DNA of 64,000 bases from Methanobacterium sp. BRmetb2 (lineage in GTDB: Archaea; Methanobacteriota; Methanobacteria; Methanobacteriales; Methanobacteriaceae), in assembly GCA_003491285.1 (NCBI GenBank), contig CP022705.1, positions 927,501 to 991,500 of the forward strand, read 5' to 3'. Below the pieces are notes generated by a model. It saw only the letters and a list, made by a program, of their open reading frames with translations, was not told where the DNA came from and made no database searches. The number at the start of each line of letters is the position of its first letter. The first letter of the stretch is position 1. Positions 26,382 to 36,534 of this stretch are shown here, piece by piece. Position numbers and translations under genes: made by a program.

Positions 26382-27347
26382 TTATTCTGCCAATTCACCG
26401 ACTTCTTCTGTATTATCCACTGATTCGCTGATCGGTTCAACATTATCTACAGAATCACTGGTTTCTTGAGTGTTAACTGGTTCACTGATTGGTTCAACTT
26501 CTTCTACAGAATTGTTAACTTCCTCATTGACGTTTTCACTGACTTTTTCTGTTGGTATAGAATTACTGGAAGTGCTCACAGAAGTGCTCACATTTGCTGA
26601 TTTAGTGTTTTCACTGGTTTTAACTGTTTGGCTGGTAGTTTCTTCCTTGGTTTCTCCTTTGTAGCTAGCTATAGTTGTATATTTTGTTGCAATGTTGGTT
26701 GAGTAATGTTTGGAACCGTATTTTTTGGTAACCATGGTAGGATCAAATCTTACATATGAACCATCCACTAGTACTTCTAACCAGCGGTGTCTGGCTGATT
26801 CTGGACTTGCACCCTGTACTATTTTAACATCATATCCATTTTTAACTAATATCTGTGCAGCCCAGTCTGAAAGACCCCAACAGTCACCATATCCAGTTCT
26901 TTCCACTCCTGCTGCAGTAGTTGCTGCTCCGTATCTATGATTAAAGTTCTGGTTTATATAAGCGGCAAGTTTACTTAATCCACTTAATCCACTTAAATTA
27001 CTCAGTTCGGGGCGGAGTATTATTCCATAACTAGAGATAGTACTACTTCCATATCTTCCAATATTTTGGGTAGTCCGTTGATAGGAGCTGGCAGCTTTAA
27101 CTTGACTGGTTGTACCAGCAGTGTTTCCACCTAACAGTTCGGATTGAACACTGTCTGTTGAGCCAGTGACTCCACTATCTATTGTGGAAGTTTGTGTATC
27201 TTCCCCTACATTATTTTTATCTTTATTAAGATTGTTTCCCTGGCTTAAACCACCATTGGAAACGGTTTCAGCATTGTTATCTGTCATACCTTGGCCAGAT
27301 AGCCCCCAGAATGCAGGGACCATGGTAATGACCAGGCAGGACACCAT
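26382..27347 (-). CDS. Exported transglutaminase-like cysteine peptidase
   Basis: Secreted protein with a transglutaminase-like core. The catalytic triad is visible: cysteine in GYGDCWGLSDWAAQ, histidine in SARHRWLEVLVDG, aspartate in VRFDPTMV. Related enzymes of Methanobacteriales cleave pseudomurein peptides or serve in cell-wall remodelling. The N-terminus has a hydrophobic signal segment (LVITMVPAFWG), then a long S/T/N/Q linker. The C-terminal 80 residues are low-complexity, with a repeated SEPV/SESV-VDN-type acidic pattern. The conventional start is ATG 27347, which leaves the signal peptide without a basic start. GGAGG at 27385-27389 lies seven bases before an in-frame ATT (27375-27377), which would add KRRSIYALF. 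Monocistronic. Confidence 0.82.
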   Translation of the reverse strand: MVSCLVITMVPAFWGLSGQGMTDNNAETVSNGGLSQGNNLNKDKNNVGEDTQTSTIDSGVTGSTDSVQSELLGGNTAGTTSQVKAASSYQRTTQNIGRYGSSTISSYGIILRPELSNLSGLSGLSKLAAYINQNFNHRYGAATTAAGVERTGYGDCWGLSDWAAQILVKNGYDVKIVQGASPESARHRWLEVLVDGSYVRFDPTMVTKKYGSKHYSTNIATKYTTIASYKGETKEETTSQTVKTSENTKSANVSTSVSTSSNSIPTEKVSENVNEEVNNSVEEVEPISEPVNTQETSDSVDNVEPISESVDNTEEVGELAE

Positions 27348-27377
27348 GAACAGTGCATATATTGATCGTCGCTTAAT

Positions 27378-28009
27378 CGTATCGCCTCCGATTTTATAGC
27401 TTTCGTTGGATAGTACCTTAAAAAAGGTATTTTCAACAGGACTAACATCAATTCCATACCATATATAAATATTATGGTTTAAAATTAAAAAAAAGACAGT
27501 TTATAGGCCTTTTATTGTGTTTAAAGATGTATAAAAAAGTATTTCAGATAGATAAGAAAAAGCTCAGATAGTCCTTTAAAATATAAATTAAGCTACAATT
27601 GACAGATATTTTTTAGAAATAAGGCATTTATTCAAATTTGATATTACAGGTAGGTGGAAACCTATACAATTTATCAAAGATTTAAACCTTAAATCATCGA
27701 AAAAAGAAGTAATTAAAACGTTTTATAAATTTAAGGAACAAATTTAAAAAATTATTACTAAAAAGCCATTATTTATTTTTATTACTTAAAAAAATAAAAT
27801 TTATAGAATTTATTTATACTTCAGAAAAGTTTTAGGTTACAACTAATAAGAACTCAAGTTAATCAAATAATTATAACAAAGATTGAAAACAGATCTAATA
27901 AATAAGTAATACATGTACTTGTGAACCTGTTTAAGATAAGATTTCAGGTACTAATGAAGGTCATTTAAAATTCTTAATATTAGGAAATCCTAAAGATTAA
28001 GTGATTTAA
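27378..28009. other. AT-rich intergenic region with a short remnant ORF
   Basis: No intact gene. A plus-strand frame 27592-27747 without a usual start codon reads RYFLEIRHLFKFDITGRWKP, then IQFIKDLNLKSSKKEVIKTF to TAA. Its composition looks protein-like, so it may be the end of a lost gene; the family is not recognised. The remainder is AT-rich and presumably holds the divergent promoters. Confidence 0.35.
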
Positions 28010-30085
28010 TTGAATAAAAATCATCCTAACAAATATTTTAACCTTCGAAATGGTTTTATTTTATCTGCAATTATCATAGCTATTAATATAATATTTTTGA
28101 TTATAGGTAGTGGTGATGAAAATCTTAAAATACTTTTTGGAGACATTTATGCACCTTTAATAAATTTAATTACTACCATTATATTATTTTACGCTGCTAG
28201 AATGTCGTACCTCCATCACCGGGAGAGTTATCGTGGATGGGCTTTAATAGCGATAGGCCAATTGATGTTTCTTTTAGGAGATCTAATCTGGGGTATATTT
28301 GAGTTGGGACTTGGTTTAGAACCTTTTTCATCAATTGCAGATATATTCTATCTGGCATATTATCCCCTCTTTGCTATGGGTATTTTTCTGCTGCCTAAAA
28401 ATCCATTTTCTCAAATTAGGCAATTTAAAACTATTTTAGATATTTCAATAATCATTTTAACGTCAGCTTTAATCTTTTGGATATTTTTAATTTCCCCAAA
28501 TCTATTTAATAATTCAACTGACATCCTTAGTCTGGTAATATCCATTACATACGTAATACTAGACTTTGTTCTTTTATTTGCTTTGATAATTTTACTATTT
28601 GAAAAACTAGGAACAAGCAGTAAAAAACCATTCATATTTTTAGCAGCAGGTATAGGAGTTCAGATTATCAGCGATGCCATTTATAGTTACCAGGTGGCAG
28701 AACTTTCCTATATATCAGGAGGTTTTTTAGATATAGGATGGATACTAGGTTTTGTTTTAATAGCATTAGCTGGTATTGCTCATGTTGAAAACATTAAGCT
28801 GAAAAAATATTCCCAACCAATTATATCAGAATTTACTCCTATAGAATCTCCTTGGCTCTCTTATCTGCCTCTTTTCTGGATATTTATAGCTTACTTACTT
28901 TTAGCAAGTAGTCATGATCTTTTTCATGTTAATTTCTATCGAATTTTAGGGTTTGGCTCCATAATATTGTTTTTAGCAATAATACGCCAGATTTTATCTT
29001 TAAGAGAAAATAGAGAGCTCTACAGTGATGCTAAAAATGAAATTGCCATGCGCAAAAAAATAGAAAAAGCCCTGAAACAATCTGAATCACATTATAAATC
29101 GATATTTGAAAATACTGGGACTGCAACACTAATAATTGAAGATGATAACACCATATCCATGGTAAATAGTGAATTTGAAATGCTTTCAGGTTTTAAAAAA
29201 GAAGAAATAGAAGGAAAAATGAGTTGGACTCAATTTATAGCGAAAGATGATCTTGAAAGAATGAAAACCTATCATAAATTGCGGCGTGCAGAACCTGATG
29301 TTGTTCCCAGAAATTACGAATTCAAGTTTATAGATAGGAAAAAAAATATGAAAAACATTTTCCTAACTGTATCCATTATTCCAGATACAAAAAAGAGTTT
29401 AGTATCACTTATGGACATAACTACTCGCAAAGAATCAGAAAAAAAACTGAAATCATCCCTTAAAGAAAAGGAAATGCTTTTACGTGAAATACATCACCGG
29501 GTTAAAAATAACTTGCAAATTATATCTAGCCTTCTGAGTCTGCAATCTCGTTATGTAAAAGATGAAAATGACCTTGAAATATTTAAAGAAAGTCAAAATC
29601 GAGTTAAATCCATATCGTACATACATGAATATTTGTATCAGTCCAGAAAAATGTCTAAAATAAATGTATTAGATTACATTAGGCGTGTAACTACCGATTT
29701 AATCTATGCCTATAATCTGGACCCAGAAAGAGTGCATATACGAATAGAAATAGAAAAAATTGATTTAAACATTGAAACTGCAACTCCTTTAGGTTTAATC
29801 GTCACTGAATTGGTTTCAAACAGTATTAAACACGCGTTTCCCCATAATCAAAAGGGAGAAATAATAGTTAGTCTTTCCTGTGATAATGATGAATTTCTAT
29901 TAACAGTAAGCGACAATGGAGTTGGAATTCCTGAAGATTTTGACATAGAGAAAACTGAGACTTTAGGTTTAAAACTAGTTAATACGTTAGTAAAACAGAT
30001 AGATGGTGTAGTTGAACTAGATAAAACTAAAGGAACCAATTTTAAAATTAAATTCAAGGAATTAAAATACATTGAAAGAATTTAA
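28010..30085 (+). CDS. Membrane-bound HisKA_2 sensor histidine kinase
   Basis: A 691-residue kinase. About ten membrane spans fill the first 320 residues (for example FILSAIIIAINIIFLII and GWALIAIGQLMFLLGDLIWG). A PAS domain follows (SIFENTGTATLIIEDDNTIS), then a HisKA_2 domain with the intact H box EIHHRVKNNLQIISSLL (H495/H496, bases 29492-29497). The HATPase_c domain has TELVSNSIKHAF, DNGVGIPEDFD and LGLKLVNTLVKQI. It begins with TTG after a GTGAT stretch. It ends KELKYIERI, closely like the kinase at 44341 (KELEYRERI). No response regulator is nearby; the next gene is an exporter. The signal is unknown. Confidence 0.88.
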   Translation: MNKNHPNKYFNLRNGFILSAIIIAINIIFLIIGSGDENLKILFGDIYAPLINLITTIILFYAARMSYLHHRESYRGWALIAIGQLMFLLGDLIWGIFELGLGLEPFSSIADIFYLAYYPLFAMGIFLLPKNPFSQIRQFKTILDISIIILTSALIFWIFLISPNLFNNSTDILSLVISITYVILDFVLLFALIILLFEKLGTSSKKPFIFLAAGIGVQIISDAIYSYQVAELSYISGGFLDIGWILGFVLIALAGIAHVENIKLKKYSQPIISEFTPIESPWLSYLPLFWIFIAYLLLASSHDLFHVNFYRILGFGSIILFLAIIRQILSLRENRELYSDAKNEIAMRKKIEKALKQSESHYKSIFENTGTATLIIEDDNTISMVNSEFEMLSGFKKEEIEGKMSWTQFIAKDDLERMKTYHKLRRAEPDVVPRNYEFKFIDRKKNMKNIFLTVSIIPDTKKSLVSLMDITTRKESEKKLKSSLKEKEMLLREIHHRVKNNLQIISSLLSLQSRYVKDENDLEIFKESQNRVKSISYIHEYLYQSRKMSKINVLDYIRRVTTDLIYAYNLDPERVHIRIEIEKIDLNIETATPLGLIVTELVSNSIKHAFPHNQKGEIIVSLSCDNDEFLLTVSDNGVGIPEDFDIEKTETLGLKLVNTLVKQIDGVVELDKTKGTNFKIKFKELKYIERI

Positions 30086-30102
30086 AAATTAGAGGTGCCA
30101 TA

Positions 30103-31556
30103 TTGAACCATCCATATTCAAAAAAATGGTTAATACTTTTTTCAATGGCTTTAGGAACCATTATGGTGCCTATAAATAGTAGCATTGTGAATGTTTCCCT
30201 ACCCACTATAACATCATTCTTTTCCGCCTCAGTTTCCACAGCAGAATGGATATTAACATCTTATCTTATAGTTTTACTGGGATTAGTGCTGACTTTCGGG
30301 AAATTAGGTGATCTATGGGGACGTGGTAGACTTTATATCTGGGGATTGGTCTTTTTTGTTGTAACATCCATTCTGTGTAGTATTGCTCCGTCTATAAATT
30401 TATTAATATTATTTAGGACTCTGCAGGGAATAGGGGCCGCCATGATGATCTCTGTATCCTTAGGAATAGTGAAAAATGCATTTCCAGTTCAAGAGAGAGG
30501 AAAAGCGCTTGGTATGTATGCAGTAGCCATAGCTGCCGGTTTGGCGTTGGGACCGGCTATTGGGGGTTTGGTGGAAAGTCTGGGGGGATGGCGTGCCATA
30601 TTCCTGGTAAATGTGCCTTTAGGAGTTGTCAGTTTTATTAGCTGTTACCATATACTGGAAAGAGGAGATCGTAAATCAGTTGAATGGGATTTTAAGGGTA
30701 CTTTTCTCCAGTTTGTAGGTCTTTTTCTGATTGTATATTTCTTAAATATTATAGAAATACCAAAAATTACTTTAGAATCATCCATAATAGGAATTATTGC
30801 CCTGATATTTTTAATATTGTTTATATGGAATGAAAAAGTTTCTAAAACGCCTCTATTAAATCTTTCATTATTTAAAAACAGAACTTTCACTGCATTCAAC
30901 ACTAGTCTGCTTTTCAACTATTTGTGTATGTATATGATATTGTTTATCATGCCTTTCTATCTTAAGATGGTTTTACATTTAAATGATAGGTATATCGGCC
31001 TTATTTTAGCTGTAAGTCCAGTTGTAATGATGTTAATGGCCCCATTAAGTGGATATCTCTCTGATAAAATTGGTTCCCGTCCTTTAGCCCTTACTGGATC
31101 TTTAATTTGTGCTGGAGCTCTCTATTCCATGGACAGCTTACACTATTTTCCAGTGCATATGATGTGATATTACGACTGGGACTTTTAGGTTTAGGTGCAG
31201 CGATCTTTCAATCCCCCAATAACAAAGCAATCATGAATTTTGCACCAAAAAAAGAGTCAGGAACAATTTCAAGTATAGTTGTTACTATGAGAAATCTTGG
31301 AATGGTTTTTGGGGTGAGTATGGCTGGTTTATTGTTGCATACAACTATATCTTCAACATTATTAGAGAAAGAAAAACTGTTTAACCTGGCAGCTTATGAT
31401 TTTACCCAAGGAATGCATTTAGTAGTGTTATTTGGAGCAGTTTTAAGTGTGGCTATGGCAGTTTTAGCCGTGGTGGGAATGCCTGACCGAATTTATAGAA
31501 CTAAAAAAATTGTAAAAGAAGTTAAAAACATAACTCTAGATTCTATTAAAGAGTAA
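30103..31556 (+). pseudogene. DHA2-type MFS exporter, frameshifted
   Basis: Drug:proton antiporter family transporter (EmrB/QacA type, 14 spans expected). The first frame (30103-31167) covers most of it, with GKLGDLWGRGRLYIWG as the MFS loop motif, LQGIGAAMMISVSLGI and GPAIGGLVESLGGWRAIFLV. It ends abruptly at SLHYFPVHMM. The continuation (SSAYDVILRLGLLGLGAAIF ... GTISSIVVTMRNLGMVFGVS) is in another frame to 31556. One extra T in the T4 run at 31146-31149 would join them as HYFSSAYDV. It begins with TTG after GAGGTG, 17 bases after the kinase stop. Either disrupted or a sequencing error. Confidence 0.85.
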
Positions 31557-31626
31557 TGGAAGACATTGCAAAGAAATAGATCATGAAAAATAAGAAAAAT
31601 AGGTGACTATATCAAATAAATCATAT

Positions 31627-32793
31627 TTAAGCTAATATTTCACTTAAAATAGAAATTGATTTATCTATCTGTTCTTTAGTGATATTCAAAGGTGGTAAAA
31701 ACCTTAAAACTGTATTTGCAGTACAATTTAATAGAACACCCTTTTCTGCAGCTTTATTCACTATTTTTATGCATTCATGATTAAATTCAACCCCTAACAT
31801 CAGCCCATATCCCCTTATCTGAATTATATTGTCATTTGCTTCATTTAATGCTTCTAATTTACCTTTGAGATATTCACCATTTTTTTGAGATTTTTCAACC
31901 AATTTTTCTTCAATTATCGCCTCAACAGAAGCCTTAGCTGCAGCACATCCCAGAGGATTTCCGCCGAAAGTTGTACCATGATCTCCTGGTTTAAAAGCGT
32001 TGGCAACTTCTTCTTGAGCCAATATACCTGCAATAGGATATCCACCACCTAAAGCCTTAGCTATAGTGGTTATATGGGGTTTTATATTGAAGATTTCGGA
32101 TGCAAACATCTTACCGGTTCGTCCAAAACCAGTCTGAATTTCGTCCATAATTAAAAGAATATCATTTTCTTCACAGATATTCTCTAATTCTTTTAAATAG
32201 CCTTCCGGTGGTACAACTATTCCACCTTCTCCCTGAATAGGTTCAACCATTACTGCCGCTGTATCTGATGTTATTGCCTCATTTACAGCTTCAGAATCTC
32301 CATAAGGAACATGGACATATCCTCTAGGAAGAGTGCCTATTCCTTCTTTGTATTTATGCTGTCCTGTAGCAGCCACCATAGAAAGGGTTCGGCCGTGGAA
32401 AGAGTTTTCCATGGTTATTATGTCATTTTTACCTGTGAATTTCCGTGCCAGCTTAACTGCCCCCTCATTAACCTCAGCACCACTATTGGCAAAGAAAACC
32501 TTATCATGAGAAGAGATTTCGCATAATAAACGGGCTAATTCCACTTGTATCTCTGTATAATAAATGTTTGAGCAGTGAATAAGCTTTTCTGCCTGTTTAC
32601 TTATGGCCTCAACTACCTTAGGGTGAGCATGTCCCACATTATTAACTGCAATACCTGAAAAACAGTCAATATATTCCTTACCCTCTACATCCCACACAAG
32701 GGCCCCCTTACCCTTGTCCAAGGCAATTGGTAATCTTCCAAATGTATGCATTATATAATCTTTTTCTAAATCTATTATCTCTTGAGTATTCAT
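31627..32793 (-). CDS. argD: Acetylornithine aminotransferase
   Basis: Class III PLP aminotransferase of arginine synthesis, converting N-acetylglutamate semialdehyde to N-acetylornithine. The PLP lysine is in TTIAKALGGGYPIAG, with LLIMDEIQTGFGRTGK before it and NSGAEVNEGAVKLAR near the N-terminus. Length 388 matches ArgD, and HGTTFGGNPLGCAAA fits. It is shorter than, and lacks the cysteine cluster of, the aminotransferase at 22140. No other arginine genes are adjacent. A role in lysine biosynthesis is possible but less likely with the DAP pathway present. Confidence 0.92.
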   Translation of the reverse strand: MNTQEIIDLEKDYIMHTFGRLPIALDKGKGALVWDVEGKEYIDCFSGIAVNNVGHAHPKVVEAISKQAEKLIHCSNIYYTEIQVELARLLCEISSHDKVFFANSGAEVNEGAVKLARKFTGKNDIITMENSFHGRTLSMVAATGQHKYKEGIGTLPRGYVHVPYGDSEAVNEAITSDTAAVMVEPIQGEGGIVVPPEGYLKELENICEENDILLIMDEIQTGFGRTGKMFASEIFNIKPHITTIAKALGGGYPIAGILAQEEVANAFKPGDHGTTFGGNPLGCAAAKASVEAIIEEKLVEKSQKNGEYLKGKLEALNEANDNIIQIRGYGLMLGVEFNHECIKIVNKAAEKGVLLNCTANTVLRFLPPLNITKEQIDKSISILSEILA

Positions 32794-32965
32794 TAAATCA
32801 CCTTTAAGATTAAAATAAATATGTGGAATAAAATAGTATTCTACTAAATAATCTAATTTAATATAAATTCAACATTATTTATAAATGGTTTTAATTAATC
32901 GTATTTATTAGTAATTATTAATAATTATTGAGAAATTGAATTATTCAACTGATGAAGGTGAAAAT

Positions 32966-33391
32966 ATGAAAAAAGTTATAATAGAAACAGAAAAAGGAGA
33001 TATAGAATTAGTCTTATTTGATAAAGAAGCACCAAATACTGTTGCTAATTTTGAAAAACTTGCCAAAGATGGATTTTACGATGGTTTAACATTCCATAGA
33101 GTCCTTCCAAACTTTGTAATTCAAGGAGGATGTCCCAGAGGAGATGGAACTGGAGGTCCTGGTTACACTATAAAATGCGAAATTAACGAACACAAACATG
33201 GCACTGGAGCCCTATCCATGGCCCATGCCGGGAAAGATACTGGTGGAAGCCAGTTTTTCATAACTCACTCCCCACAACCTCACCTTGATGGAGTTCATAC
33301 TGTATTTGGTAAGGTAGTAAAAGGAATGGACGTTGTGAACAGTATCAAACCTAATGATGTAATGAAAAAAGTCACTGTTTTCGACGAATAA
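32966..33391 (+). CDS. Peptidyl-prolyl cis-trans isomerase (cyclophilin)
   Basis: Small single-domain cyclophilin that speeds proline isomerisation during folding. The motifs FHRVLPNFVIQGG, GTGGPGYTI, ALSMAHAGKDTGGSQFFIT and HLDGVHTVFGKV include the catalytic arginine and the usual Q/F positions. I chose ATG 32966 (MKKVIIETEKGDIEL), with AAGGTGA upstream, over 32936. Length 141 is typical for archaea. Likely cytoplasmic because there is no signal peptide. Confidence 0.96.
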   Translation: MKKVIIETEKGDIELVLFDKEAPNTVANFEKLAKDGFYDGLTFHRVLPNFVIQGGCPRGDGTGGPGYTIKCEINEHKHGTGALSMAHAGKDTGGSQFFITHSPQPHLDGVHTVFGKVVKGMDVVNSIKPNDVMKKVTVFDE

Positions 33392-33450
33392 ATACTAATT
33401 TTATTTTTATTTTTTTATATTAAAATTCAAAATTCCCCTATAACTTGGGA
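33392..33450 (+). terminator. T-rich terminator between convergent genes
   Basis: Directly after the cyclophilin stop the plus strand reads AATACTAATTTTATTTTTATTTTTTTATATT; archaeal polymerase stops at such T-runs. It separates the gene from the convergent GAF gene. No strong hairpin is seen. Confidence 0.5.
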
Positions 33451-34014
33451 TTAATCCATAAATTTTTTCAATACCACAGCATAAATATCGGCGATTTCAT
33501 CAGCAATTTCCAGGTGATATTCATTATAATCATTCTCAGGATTGCCTAGCACTATTTGTCCCAAAATTCTGTCTTTATATATAACCGGGACTGATAAAAA
33601 TTGATCCACAGGCATGTGCCCTGGGGGTAAGCCGTGGGCTACTGGATGAGATGCTATATCATGAACATAAAATGATTCCCCTGTATCAAGGGAATAACCT
33701 AAAAGTCCGCCATATGTTCCATCCTTTCTAATTTTGAATCTAGCTTCACCAATATTAGCATAATATTGACAACCATCTGTTAAATGAGAGAAAGAAATAC
33801 CTACACTATCTTTATTCTTGGGATCTACGTAAGCAACATAACAGTGCTTGCTTTGGGTGAGTCGGGTGGCTTTCTCCAAGACATAATCTGATATTTCTTT
33901 AAGAGAAGAAATTTCAAGCATTTCTAAAATATTTTCCCTAAATTGAAGCAAATCATCTTTTATGTTATTATTTTTCATAATCCCAGAATTTCTAGATTCA
34001 TCTTCACCTTTCAT
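33451..34014 (-). CDS. GAF domain protein
   Basis: A 187-residue single GAF domain protein with an N-terminal helix (LLQFRENILEMLEISSLKEI). GAF signatures include SKHCYVAYVDPKNKDSVGIS, GGLLGYSLDTGESFYVHDI and FLSVPVIYKDRILGQIVLGN. Such domains bind small ligands or sense redox, often feeding sensor kinases. No output domain is attached, so it may act on a partner kinase (inference). I chose ATG 34014, with AGGGT upstream, rather than 34077. Confidence 0.85.
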   Translation of the reverse strand: MKGEDESRNSGIMKNNNIKDDLLQFRENILEMLEISSLKEISDYVLEKATRLTQSKHCYVAYVDPKNKDSVGISFSHLTDGCQYYANIGEARFKIRKDGTYGGLLGYSLDTGESFYVHDIASHPVAHGLPPGHMPVDQFLSVPVIYKDRILGQIVLGNPENDYNEYHLEIADEIADIYAVVLKKFMD

Positions 34015-34148
34015 AACGACCCTTAAGTATGAATGATCTAAATTAATAAATAAATTTTTCTTAAATGAATTTGCCAATAAAATAAAAAAAACAGTTGAAT
34101 GCTGTTTTATTGCTTTACTAATAAATGAATATCATATATTATATGATT

Positions 34149-34751
34149 TTAAAGAAATTTAGAATTTTTTTTGTCTAAAATTTTCATCACTCGCCCTATT
34201 AAAAGCTGTGGAGATATTTGAATACCTTCATGAGTTTTGATAAACTTTCCACCACTCTCATGAAATATCTTTGAAACTTTGGCCATTTTAAAAGGTAATT
34301 TATCATTGTATTTTATTCTAGAAAATCCATAAACATGTAAAAGACATATTTTAGGAATTAAAACAAGATCATCCTTTTTTATAATCTCACAGTTTTCTTC
34401 AATAATTAAAACACTTCCTTTAGGAGCGTAAGGCTTTAAATCTGCTTTTAATTTTATCAAGAGTTTCCGATCATATGAAAACTGGTTTTTACTGATTTTA
34501 TTTAAATATTTCATTTGCACAAAATTCCGTGCTTCAGGGGAAAGTTTTTCTTCCATGTTCTCTTTAACAGCATCTTCAAGGGCGTGTGTTAATCTAATCC
34601 ATGCATCTACTTCTCGACAGAAAGTCTTGCTACTGGTAGTTCTCATAGGACACTTCCAGCAGTAATTTTCCTTCAAAATATTCATGATCTTTTCATGAAA
34701 TTCACTGGAAATATCTTCAAATTCTTTCAAAGTTTTTAAAAGATCCCCCAT
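34149..34751 (-). CDS. Unknown protein with CxxC pair and S24/S26-like C-terminal fold
   Basis: A 200-residue protein I cannot name. The N-terminal half is helical and has CWKCPMRTTSSKTFC, three cysteines that could bind metal. The C-terminal half (APKGSVLIIEENCEIIKKDD, LVLIPKICLLHVYGFSRIKY) has the beta rhythm of S24/S26 (LexA/signal peptidase-like) domains, but I see no catalytic Ser-Lys pair. I chose ATG 34751 over the GTG at 34760. Monocistronic between the GAF gene and the DNA glycosylase. I suspect it is a Methanobacteriales-specific family. Confidence 0.7.
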   Translation of the reverse strand: MGDLLKTLKEFEDISSEFHEKIMNILKENYCWKCPMRTTSSKTFCREVDAWIRLTHALEDAVKENMEEKLSPEARNFVQMKYLNKISKNQFSYDRKLLIKLKADLKPYAPKGSVLIIEENCEIIKKDDLVLIPKICLLHVYGFSRIKYNDKLPFKMAKVSKIFHESGGKFIKTHEGIQISPQLLIGRVMKILDKKNSKFL

Positions 34752-34863
34752 AGTAACCACTTAATGATATTACTTAATTCATTATTCAAATTAAAATCCT
34801 TAAATTAATTATGAATTTAAATGAAAGATGGATGTATGTAATTTTATTAACAACTCAAAAATA

Positions 34864-35841
34864 TCATTTTTTAGGCTTTAATCTATCTAAAAGCCCTGAT
34901 TTTCGAGCATAATGAAATAAATAGAGCTGAACATATCCTGCGTAACTGCCGAATTGTTTTCGTCCAAAATCTCTAATTTTTTTAACTGGAATGTCTTTTC
35001 CATCAAAGTATAAATGGGATACAATTCTTTTTATCCAAACATCAGTGGGAAATGCTTCTCCCATACCATAACCATATAGCAAAATACAATCCGCCACTTT
35101 GGGTCCCACCCCTGGCAACTCTGTTAGAGTTTGAAAAGCATCATCATACTTCATGTGGCCCAGTTTTTCCAGATCTATCTCTTCCATTACCATGCGGGCT
35201 GCTTCCTTCATAAACTTTCCCCGATAACCCACACCACACGATTTTAAATTGTTTATACATTCTGTTATATCTTTCTCTCCACTACACATTTCCATTTCCT
35301 CAAATTCGTGCTCTGGTGCTTGGAGAATTTTACTGGGTACAGGAAAACTATAAAAAGTACCCTGGGAGAAAATACCTTTATCGCCCCATTTTTCCCTCAT
35401 CAACCTAATAGACCTATTCCACCTTATTATAGAATTATTAGCAGAACATACTGAAGACATTAAACATTCAAAAAGGTTTTGTGCCTTGAATAATCTTAAT
35501 CCCTGACAAAAATCAATGGTAGGAGCCAGTTGAGGATCATCATTTAAAAATTCATAAAAATGAGTCAGATCAAATTCTAGATCAAAAATACGTTTAATTT
35601 CCATGATCAGTGATTTTAAATGAATTTCGTCATTAGATTCAACCTGCAATTTCAAAGGTCCGTACCAATTGTCCTGAGTTAAACTGACCAATACTAACTG
35701 CTCATTAACAACTAACAATTCTTGAAAATAATTTTTATTATTAAACCAAGCCGGTTGGGAAGTTTGACCACTATTTATCGTGATTTCAAGATTAAATGGG
35801 CCTTTGATTTCTTGGGAAGAAATAGTGAAAGGAGTTATCAT
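34864..35841 (-). CDS. OGG1-type 8-oxoguanine DNA glycosylase/AP lyase
   Basis: Base excision repair enzyme that removes oxidised guanine. An N-terminal OGG_N-like domain (FNLEITINSGQTSQPAWF) precedes the HhH-GPD core with LTELPGVGPKVADCILLYG. The lysine in GPKVAD matches the Schiff-base lysine of OGG1, and the aspartate in FPTDVWIKR is the general catalytic residue. Length 325 is close to OGG1 enzymes and longer than archaeal AGOG. An AlkA-like specificity is possible, but the lysine favours a bifunctional OGG. It stands alone on the minus strand. Confidence 0.88.
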   Translation of the reverse strand: MITPFTISSQEIKGPFNLEITINSGQTSQPAWFNNKNYFQELLVVNEQLVLVSLTQDNWYGPLKLQVESNDEIHLKSLIMEIKRIFDLEFDLTHFYEFLNDDPQLAPTIDFCQGLRLFKAQNLFECLMSSVCSANNSIIRWNRSIRLMREKWGDKGIFSQGTFYSFPVPSKILQAPEHEFEEMEMCSGEKDITECINNLKSCGVGYRGKFMKEAARMVMEEIDLEKLGHMKYDDAFQTLTELPGVGPKVADCILLYGYGMGEAFPTDVWIKRIVSHLYFDGKDIPVKKIRDFGRKQFGSYAGYVQLYLFHYARKSGLLDRLKPKK

Positions 35842-36156
35842 ATACTTGTCTGTAACTAGATTATCTGATATATAATTTTTCGCCCAGATATAGTATTGTA
35901 GATTTAAAACTGGTTTTTAGTGGATTTTCAATCTATTAACTTATTGATAAATGCTAATTATTATAATTTAGTCCATATATCCTGAATTTATTTAAAACTT
36001 GTATACGGGTGTGAAATTGTGCATTCCTGTTTTTTATTTAATAAATTAACTCCATAACAAATAAAAGAATTTCTCGCAGAGAACTTTCCATTGCATTTCT
36101 TAACCAAAAAAAGATACAATATGTTGATATTACAAAAAAAATTAAAAAAGGAGGAA
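35842..36156. other. Intergenic region
   Basis: About 315 bases, AT-rich, without an ORF or RNA fold I can support. Its left end presumably contains the glycosylase promoter (minus strand). Confidence 0.5.
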
Positions 36157-36534
36157 TTAATTAGCATTTTTAGAGTATTCTGTTTTTATCAAGGATCCAA
36201 AAACTCCTCCCACCGCACTTAATATTATCCCCACAACTATGTAGACAACATATGCATTCAATATGGTGGTTAAATAAGCATTATATCCTTGAGCAGAGAT
36301 CATAGCTATTAAAATTAACGTGACTATCAATCCACTGATTAACCCTAAAACCGCCCCATTAAGAGCCCTTATTTTTATATCCCCCTTGATCATAACCCCT
36401 ATATAAATTCCTGCAAGTAACATCGATGGTAATAGCAGACTTACACCTGAAAAAAGGTCTGAAACTAAATACAATATAATCACAATGCAGACTCCAATTA
36501 ACAATGGTTTCCATTTTATAAGTTCATTAATCAT
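36157..36534 (-). CDS. DUF5518-like membrane protein
   Basis: A 125-residue membrane protein with four hydrophobic segments: LLIGVCIVIILYLVSDLF, LLPSMLLAGIYIGVMI, LNGAVLGLISGLIVTLILIA and YVVYIVVGIILSAVGGVFG. The glycine-rich last segment and overall layout resemble DUF5518 proteins frequent in methanogens; the function is unknown. An unusual pair of 21-base-spaced direct repeats lies about 150-190 bases upstream. It is separated by 314 bases from the preceding gene on the same strand, so it probably has its own promoter. Confidence 0.7.
   Translation of the reverse strand: MINELIKWKPLLIGVCIVIILYLVSDLFSGVSLLLPSMLLAGIYIGVMIKGDIKIRALNGAVLGLISGLIVTLILIAMISAQGYNAYLTTILNAYVVYIVVGIILSAVGGVFGSLIKTEYSKNAN

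Noticed and set aside
27410..27480. Upstream ATG opening MELMLVLLKIPFLRYYP on the minus strand before the transglutaminase gene
   Set aside because: It is in another frame, lacks a ribosome binding site, and runs into the gene out of phase; probably chance.
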